Below, one piece after another: positions 41,214-45,931 of a stretch of DNA of 45,931 nucleotides. The stretch is taken from assembly GCF_014639075.1 (NCBI RefSeq), contig NZ_BMFS01000007.1, positions 148,402-194,332 on the forward strand, given 5' to 3'. The notes below the pieces were generated by a model. It made no database searches. It was not told the origin of the DNA and saw only the letters and a list, made by a program, of their open reading frames with translations. The stretch is from Glycocaulis albus (GTDB lineage Bacteria; Pseudomonadota; Alphaproteobacteria; Caulobacterales; Maricaulaceae). How positions within the stretch are numbered: the first letter of the stretch is position 1; the number at the start of each line of letters is the position of its first letter. The position numbers and the translations under genes are program-made.

Positions 41214-42731
41214 TTACTCTGCCGCCGGAGGCGTGTCCCCGCTCTCCGCTTGCGCGCTTTCAGCGGCCGGTTCACTCTGCCGCTTGCGGGTGATGAGTAT
41301 CCAGGCCGAGGTGATGGTCAAGGCGATGCCCATGGCTGCGGCAACAGGGCCCAGCAAGCCGAAATCGACGATGTCGGGATCGGAGCCGCGCTCGATAATC
41401 GTCCACAGGCCGAAACCCGTCATCGCAACACCAACACCCAGATTGGCCACGAACAACCAGGTGCCATTGCCGGGCTGCCTTGATTGCAGGGCCGGGCCGG
41501 GACCGGCCTGAGGCAATTCCGGTGCAGACGCCGCACTGCCGGTCAGCACGCCGGGATGGATGTCATCACTGTCGGCCGGCTCTTCCTCCTCGGGCATGTC
41601 GGCGGGCCGGCCCACCGCCTGCACCTCACCGGAAAAACCGGCGCTTGGCGCGGGCGATTCGGCGCTGACCGCTGCCGGTTGAGCCGGTTCAGGTGTTTGC
41701 GGGGCCTGCGTTACGGCGATATCCGTGCGCGTGATCGTCACCGAGGAAATCGCGGCATAAACCGGTACCGGGCCAACCTTGTAACGGGGCTGTTCCGGTT
41801 CCGCAGGCGCCGGCGCTTCTTCCATTGCCGCCGGGGCTTCCGGCTCGGCGCGCTTCATGAAGCTGAAGCCGAGGCGGGTATCACCGCTAACGGGTTCAGG
41901 GCCGGACTGCGCCTCTTCGGCAGGCGCGGCCGGTACAGCCAGCGTCTCGGCCATCTGCGCGTTCATGCGCGCGATAACGCTGTCGGTCGGATCATCAATC
42001 TCGTCGGGTGCAAGCGCCGGCGACGGGCTGGCGGGCCGTTCCTCAGCCGGTTCAGCGGCTGCTTCGGGTTCGGGTTCCGGCGCAGGCTCCGGCTCCGCGA
42101 CGCGTTCGGTTTCCGGTTGCGGCTGCTCGTCGAGGACCATGCCGCCCGGCTCTGGCGGATCGATAAACTCCAGTTCCAGATCGACCAGCGGCCCGATGCG
42201 CGGCGCAGCCTGTTCCGGCTCACGCTCAGGCGCCAGCTCGGGCTCCGGCTGTGGCTTGGGCGCGGGCTCTGCCGTCTCCTGCACACCTTTCAGATAGAGC
42301 GCCTTCTCGGCGGCCCGTCGGCGCACAAGGCGCTCGGAGACGACCAGACGGCCATCTTCCTCGGCGCGCACCCAGGTTTCCAGCGCGGCTGCGGCTTCCA
42401 GATGACGCCCGTCGCGGGCAAGGCGTGCCACATCCGACACCTTGAACGCACCCGGACCGATGGAGCAGGCAAAGGATACCAGCGCGTCGCGGGTGGCGCC
42501 GGGCAAGTCCTCGCCCACGGCCTTGTCTATCGCCTGTTCGGCCTGGATCACATCATAGAGCAGGAGCAGCTCGGCATCTTCGCGGCTGATACGCGCGCCT
42601 TCCTTTGCGGCGGCGGTATGACCATAGCCCAGCGCCCAGCGGCGGCCACGGCGCAGCGCGTCGCCCAGAAAGGGTTCATGGGTCTTGATGAGTTCGCGCG
42701 CGGCGCGGCTGGATTTCAAGCGCGGCTTCAT
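41214..42731 (-). CDS. Membrane-anchored GH24-type lysozyme with a long Pro/Glu-rich linker
   Basis: 505 aa. Residues 10-150 match the phage-lysozyme-like GH24 fold: L-I-K-T-H-E-P-F with the catalytic Glu19, L-G-Y-G-H-T (35-39), A-L-V-S-F-A-C-S-I-G-P-G-A-F and R-R-A-A-E-K-A-L-Y. Residues 155-395 are a low-complexity Pro, Glu and Ala linker. Two membrane helices follow (about 415-440 and 450-478), then a short polar tail. There is no N-terminal signal peptide, so whether the lysozyme domain is outside depends on the C-terminal helices; with two helices both termini are on one side. Secretion or cytoplasmic storage is unresolved. It follows the Kelch gene by 64 bp. Confidence 0.87.
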   Translation of the reverse strand: MKPRLKSSRAARELIKTHEPFLGDALRRGRRWALGYGHTAAAKEGARISREDAELLLLYDVIQAEQAIDKAVGEDLPGATRDALVSFACSIGPGAFKVSDVARLARDGRHLEAAAALETWVRAEEDGRLVVSERLVRRRAAEKALYLKGVQETAEPAPKPQPEPELAPEREPEQAAPRIGPLVDLELEFIDPPEPGGMVLDEQPQPETERVAEPEPAPEPEPEAAAEPAEERPASPSPALAPDEIDDPTDSVIARMNAQMAETLAVPAAPAEEAQSGPEPVSGDTRLGFSFMKRAEPEAPAAMEEAPAPAEPEQPRYKVGPVPVYAAISSVTITRTDIAVTQAPQTPEPAQPAAVSAESPAPSAGFSGEVQAVGRPADMPEEEEPADSDDIHPGVLTGSAASAPELPQAGPGPALQSRQPGNGTWLFVANLGVGVAMTGFGLWTIIERGSDPDIVDFGLLGPVAAAMGIALTITSAWILITRKRQSEPAAESAQAESGDTPPAAE

Positions 42732-42795
42732 AACTGTCCCGTTCCGAAACGCCCTTCAGGGGCTCTTCCGGTATCGTTGCAAATTGGTTGCCGCG

Positions 42796-43794
42796 CTACT
42801 GGCCAGTCCCCAGAACGTCGACAGAGGCAAGCGCGGTAAAGGGCGCGAACACGCCGCCACCGACGCCGCCGCCGATCAGAAACACGGCGCCATCAAGCAC
42901 CGACGCCGCCGCCTCGGTACGCGCCGTCGCCAGTGCGCCATCCTCACGCCAGCTGCGTGCGTCCGGCGCAGCGGCAAACACCGTGTCATGGGTGGAGCGC
43001 AGATCATCGCCGCGTCCGCCCAGGGCCAGTATACGCGCGCCGTCAAAGACCAGCGCGTGCCCGGCACGTGCCTCTGGCAGGTCCGGCCCGCGCCGCCATT
43101 CGCGCGCATCAATATTGTAGATGTCGACGCGGCTAACCGCCCGCCGGTTCACGATGCCGCCTGTCACCCAGATTTCGCCATTGACCAGCGTAATGCCCGC
43201 ATCGCGGCGGCGCAGTTCTGCGGGCGCTTCCAGAGCGGCCCACTCGCTTGTCTCGATATCGAAGACAAACACGCCGCCGGGCTCCTCTGTGCCACCGACG
43301 GCATAGAGACGGCCCTGATAGGCCACCATGGCAAAGGCCGCGCGGGCGGCGGGCATGGGCGTCTCGCTCTGCCAGACATCGCTTTCCGGGTCATAGGACC
43401 ACATCTCGGCAACCGGCTCGCGGCCCGATTCAGAGCTGTACCCGCCAGCCGCCCAGATACGCCCGTCCGCGGCAGCAAGGCCGAAACGTTCCAACCCCTC
43501 AGGCAGGGGCGAAAGAGGCCGCCAGCGATTGATTTCGCTGTCATAGACCTCGAAATTGTCACGCGGCGTCACCCGCCCTGCCCCGCCTGCGGCATAGATC
43601 TGACCGTCCAGCGTTACCGCGGCCAGTCCGGCGCGCGCGCTTTCCAGCTCCGGTCCGCTCTGCCAGCCCGAATGCAGGGAAAGCCCGCTGCTGGCACCGT
43701 CCTGTGCGTTTGCAGCGGACATCAGGGATGACGGGCCCGCACAAGCAAGCGCACCCGCGATCACAAGCGTGGAAAGGCAGACAATACGGCGCAC
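42796..43794 (-). CDS. Exported Kelch-repeat protein
   Basis: 332 aa from a GTG at 43794, with GGAGG about 7 nt upstream. Signal peptide about 1-30 (A-N-A-Q). Six repeats of about 45-50 residues follow, each with G-G (A-A-G-G, A-A-G-G, A-V-G-G, V-T-G-G, A-L-G-G, L-I-G-G) then a conserved W at a fixed distance (W-R-P-L, W-Q-S-E, W-A-A-L, W-R-R-G, W-R-E-D), so a six-bladed propeller is expected. Similar bacterial proteins include N-acetylneuraminate epimerases, but no sialic-acid genes are nearby, so the ligand is unknown. Upstream gene of the lysozyme on the same strand. Confidence 0.9.
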   Translation of the reverse strand: MRRIVCLSTLVIAGALACAGPSSLMSAANAQDGASSGLSLHSGWQSGPELESARAGLAAVTLDGQIYAAGGAGRVTPRDNFEVYDSEINRWRPLSPLPEGLERFGLAAADGRIWAAGGYSSESGREPVAEMWSYDPESDVWQSETPMPAARAAFAMVAYQGRLYAVGGTEEPGGVFVFDIETSEWAALEAPAELRRRDAGITLVNGEIWVTGGIVNRRAVSRVDIYNIDAREWRRGPDLPEARAGHALVFDGARILALGGRGDDLRSTHDTVFAAAPDARSWREDGALATARTEAAASVLDGAVFLIGGGVGGGVFAPFTALASVDVLGTGQ

Positions 43795-43928
43795 CAGGCA
43801 CCCTCCAGCACAGCGAATAACCAGACGTCAGCCTTCCCTTGCCGGAAGGCAGGATTATGGCGGCCAGCCTACTGCGTGCAGCCCGGCAAGGCGAGTGGTC
43901 AGATGAAGCCGCGGCCCAAAAACGAAAA

Positions 43929-43957
43929 CACCCGGCCCGCAAGGTGCGGACCGGGTG
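43929..43957 (-). terminator. Rho-independent terminator for tRNA-Leu
   Basis: A 12-bp stem with one mismatch (43929-43940 with 43946-43957) and a 5-nt loop. On the minus strand it is followed by TTTTCGTTTTT (43918-43928). It lies 30 bp past the tRNA 3' end. Confidence 0.8.
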
Positions 43958-43986
43958 ATTTTCATATCTCTCCGCCGGAGAGAAAA

Positions 43987-44071
43987 TGGTGCGGCCGAGA
44001 AGACTCGAACTTCCACGGGTTGCCCCACAGCGACCTCAACGCTGCGCGTCTACCAGTTCCGCCACGGCCGC
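43987..44071 (-). tRNA. tRNA-Leu (anticodon GAG)
   Basis: 85-nt class II tRNA on the minus strand: acceptor GCGGCCG with CGGCCGC, D arm with T-G-G-T-A-G-A-C, anticodon loop TTGAGGT between CAGCG and CGCTG, a long variable arm, T loop TTCGAGT, and encoded CCA at 43989-43987. GCTAAAC (complement of 44088-44094) 17 bp upstream resembles a Caulobacter-type -10. A terminator follows. Confidence 0.95.
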
Positions 44072-44178
44072 AAACTGGGAGACGGGCGTTTAGCAAGACG
44101 GCGCGGGAAAGGAAAGCCCCTCACTGCGTGACACAGGACGATTTTCCGAGCGGTCCGCGCCAGCGGAAATGAAGGCAA

Positions 44179-44424
44179 TCAGGCAGCGAAATAATCGTGC
44201 ACATCCGCCGCTTCGGTGATCGACACGGCGATATGGTCGCCCTGAATGACGATTTCACCGCGCGCGATGGGGTGGTTATTGGCCAGAATCCACACTTCCT
44301 CGTGCTCGGCCGCATCAAGGGGAATCACCGCGCCGCGCCCCATCCGCAAGAATTGCTGGATGGGCAGGCGCGAGCGGCCCAGAAGAACCGCAATTTCAAT
44401 CTGCACAGCGCCGAGCTGACTCAT
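44179..44424 (-). CDS. fliN: FliN-like flagellar motor-switch (SpoA domain) protein
   Basis: 81 aa, just the SpoA/FliN domain: V-Q-I-E-I-A-V-L-L-G-R-S-R-L-P-I-Q-Q-F-L-R-M-G-R-G-A-V-I-P-L-D and later I-A-R-G-E-I-V-I-Q-G-D-H-I-A-V-S-I-T-E. FliN forms the lower C-ring of the flagellar motor and binds FliH and phospho-CheY. No other flagellar gene is in the window, so it is either a separated fliN or a stand-alone relative. AAGG is rather far (about 12 nt) from the ATG. Divergent from lipB. Confidence 0.85.
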   Translation of the reverse strand: MSQLGAVQIEIAVLLGRSRLPIQQFLRMGRGAVIPLDAAEHEEVWILANNHPIARGEIVIQGDHIAVSITEAADVHDYFAA

Positions 44425-44526
44425 AATGTGCTGGTACCTTGTCCCGCGTTTTCCCGCCGCACACCCTCACTTGAAAGCGGCACGTTTACACACGATGTTC
44501 CGGGCCGGTTTCCGAGGCGTTAAGCA

Positions 44527-45207
44527 ATGCAACAAAAACCAGCGGGATGGGCAGTTTCTGCAGCCCCGGTCGATTATGACGCCGCCGTTGCGGCGATGGA
44601 GGCACGCGTGGCGGCCATTCATCGCGGCGAGGCGGGCGAGCTGATATGGCTCCTGGAGCACCCTGCCCTCTACACGGCCGGCACCAGCGCGGACGCATCA
44701 GACCTGCGCGAGCCGGAGAGATTTCCCGTCTACCGCTCCGGACGCGGCGGTGAATACACCTATCACGGGCCGGGCCAGCGCGTGGCCTATGTAATGATGG
44801 ATTTGCGGATGCGCGGACGCGATGCGCGCAAATTCGTCAATAATCTGGAAGACTGGATCATCGGCGCGCTGGACCGCTTCAACGTGAAGGGTGAAAAGCG
44901 CTGTGACCGGATCGGCGTGTGGGTGGACCGCACGGTTCCAGGCGGGCCCTCTCGCGAAGACAAGATTGCCGCCATCGGCATCCGTCTGCGCCGCTGGATT
45001 TCCTTCCACGGCATTGCGCTGAATGTGGAGCCGGATCTGTCCCATTTTGGCGGGATAGTGCCGTGCGGCATCACCAATCCATCGTTCGGGGTCACCAGCC
45101 TGACCGATCTCGGCCTGCCGGTGACGATGGATGATGCGGACTTCGCGCTGAAACAGGCGTTCGTCGAGATTTTCGGCGCGGTACAGGACGAGGTGCCGCC
45201 GGTTTGA
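44527..45207 (+). CDS. lipB: Octanoyl-[acyl-carrier-protein]:protein octanoyltransferase
   Basis: 226 aa. It moves octanoate from acyl carrier protein to the lipoyl domains of 2-oxoacid dehydrogenases, the first step of lipoate assembly. [14 protein letters not shown] is the family signature. K146 in D-K-I-A-A-I-G and C180 in G-I-V-P-C-G-I are the catalytic pair. [13 protein letters not shown] is also present. Full length. lipA is not adjacent. The ribosome-binding site is weak (GAGG-like). It ends 9 bp from the convergent membrane-protein gene. Confidence 0.96.
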   Translation: MQQKPAGWAVSAAPVDYDAAVAAMEARVAAIHRGEAGELIWLLEHPALYTAGTSADASDLREPERFPVYRSGRGGEYTYHGPGQRVAYVMMDLRMRGRDARKFVNNLEDWIIGALDRFNVKGEKRCDRIGVWVDRTVPGGPSREDKIAAIGIRLRRWISFHGIALNVEPDLSHFGGIVPCGITNPSFGVTSLTDLGLPVTMDDADFALKQAFVEIFGAVQDEVPPV

Positions 45208-45216
45208 GGGCCGCCC

Positions 45217-45738
45217 TCACCCCTTGCGCGGCATGCGCGCGAACCAGAAACCGATGGCAAACACGGTGAGCCAGAAGGCGATGGCCGACGGCCAGTCGCC
45301 AGCGGAAAACGCGGCAAGCGTATCGGCCTCGTTCTCGATCATCAGCTGCTGGAAACCGGCAATGAGTTCGTCGTCCTGACCGGCGGCCTGCACCTGGGCG
45401 GGGTCATTGATGTCGACGCCTTGCGCTTCGAGATACTCCATGAAGCCCGGCAGTATGGCGACCGTCACCGCGATAATCGCGACCACGGCCTTCACGGCCA
45501 CCCCCGCGGCCAGCGGGATGATGACCAGCGGGCCCTGCCGGCCCGCATCACGCAGCCGGTTGATATGGATGGACGCCACACAGAACAGGACAAGCAGCCA
45601 GGCGAACATGGCCAGCCCTGCATCCAGAAGCGTCAGACGCAAGGCATCGGCAAGCGCGATGAAGCCGAGGCCGAGCCAGAATGTGTCGGCGTCGGCGCGC
45701 GTATCAGGCAGGAAGAATGCACGGAAATTGAGGGGCAC
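45217..45738 (-). CDS. DUF805-like membrane protein
   Basis: 173 aa from a GTG at 45738 with GGAG 8 nt upstream. Four predicted membrane helices (about 19-40, 43-58, 70-95, 148-168). H-I-N-R-L-R-D-A-G-R-Q-G after the second helix recalls the R-L-H-D-x-G-R-S-G-W loop of DUF805, but the soluble insert of about 45 residues between the third and last helices is not typical. Function unknown. Confidence 0.72.
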   Translation of the reverse strand: MPLNFRAFFLPDTRADADTFWLGLGFIALADALRLTLLDAGLAMFAWLLVLFCVASIHINRLRDAGRQGPLVIIPLAAGVAVKAVVAIIAVTVAILPGFMEYLEAQGVDINDPAQVQAAGQDDELIAGFQQLMIENEADTLAAFSAGDWPSAIAFWLTVFAIGFWFARMPRKG

Positions 45739-45863
45739 GCGGCGGGCTCCGGGCTGCGGTCAGTCGGCAGCCCCGCTTCTAGCCCAAGCCGGTCAATCGT
45801 CAAATGCCAACGGGCGCGGGTTTGTCACCCGCGCCCGCAAGCTTCACCTCAGCGGATAAAGTT

Positions 45864-45931
45864 CTAGGGCGTGGACTCATAAGCTCTGACCCAGAGTCTT
45901 GCTGATGCGAGTGCGATGGCGGCCAGGAAGT
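45864..45931 (-). mobile_element. 3' end of an IS5-family transposase, cut by the window edge
   Basis: The minus strand from the edge reads F-L-A-A-I-A-L-A-S-A-R-L-W-V-R-A-Y-E-S-T-P and stops at 45864-45866. The R/L-A-x-Y-E-S-T-P end is typical of IS5-family transposases in alphaproteobacteria. GGCGTGGACTCATAAG (45868-45883) is probably part of the terminal inverted repeat, and CTAG at 45864-45867 may be the target site. The rest of the element lies beyond the window. Confidence 0.75.

Noticed and set aside
41484-42839. 451-codon plus-strand open frame across the GH24 gene
   Set aside because: R/G/L-rich antisense product; the minus strand encodes a recognisable lysozyme domain and membrane helices.
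44471-44499. TTGAAA-17-GATGTT as a lipB promoter
   Set aside because: The -10 match is poor and nothing else supports it.

Overview
The window is high-GC, densely coded alphaproteobacterial chromosome. A MipZ-type division ATPase, a phasin with a PhaR-like operator, deviant DUF1761, DUF1489 and DUF817 proteins, exported SPOR proteins, a lone FliN-like protein and CtrA-like TTAA motifs fit the Caulobacterales/Maricaulales (Hyphomonadaceae-Maricaulaceae) group best. No single marker fixes the genus. Most genes are ordinary chromosomal housekeeping. The accessory material lies at the left end, in small toxin-antitoxin-like pairs, and in islands of GC-rich palindromic repeats.

Layout. 1-2.8 kb: two exported proteins of unknown function on the minus strand (a two-domain Cys-containing protein with a long charged helix, and a lipoprotein). 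2.8-5.8 kb: a LuxR-type regulator, then two exported pentapeptide-repeat paralogues. 5.8-6.4 kb: a broken GIY-YIG nuclease gene bracketed by inverted palindromic repeats. 6.4-14.5 kb: aspS, an FAD monooxygenase, a HicB-like small gene pair, an exported M20 amidohydrolase, a lysophospholipid acyltransferase and metG. 14.5-15.6 kb: two DUF1761 membrane proteins and tRNA-Thr(UGU). 16-20.4 kb: phasin, D,D-carboxypeptidase with a SPOR domain, J-domain protein, mipZ and a SPOR lipoprotein, largely a cell-envelope and division block. 20.6-24.4 kb: panC, DUF1489 and two tandem JmjC/cupin-like proteins.

24.9-41.2 kb carries leucine catabolism on the minus strand in three separated pieces: liuC-DUF817-mccA, mccB and ivd. 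Together they would take isovaleryl-CoA to 3-hydroxy-3-methylglutaryl-CoA. HMG-CoA lyase is not in the window. Between the pieces lie two small paralogous membrane proteins, a flavodoxin-fold oxidoreductase, and a plus-strand run of a DUF5694 protein, a crotonase, a DUF885 protein (broken by a 26-bp tandem duplication), a GFA protein and a cNMP-binding patatin, then a VapBC-type module. 41.2-45.9 kb: membrane-anchored GH24 lysozyme, Kelch protein, tRNA-Leu(GAG), FliN-like protein, lipB, a DUF805-like membrane protein and the tail of an IS5-family transposase at the right edge.

Two features run through the window. First, at least eight intergenic islands are built from the same short palindromic modules, including a 57-bp exact repeat at two sites 5.9 kb apart. 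One module type brackets the GIY-YIG remnant tightly, which suggests a mobile unit. Second, four gene pairs are tandem paralogues (pentapeptide, DUF1761, JmjC-like, small membrane proteins). Three loci have disrupted frames (GIY-YIG, DUF885, a small ORF at 39.5 kb). These may be real decay or sequencing/assembly error.
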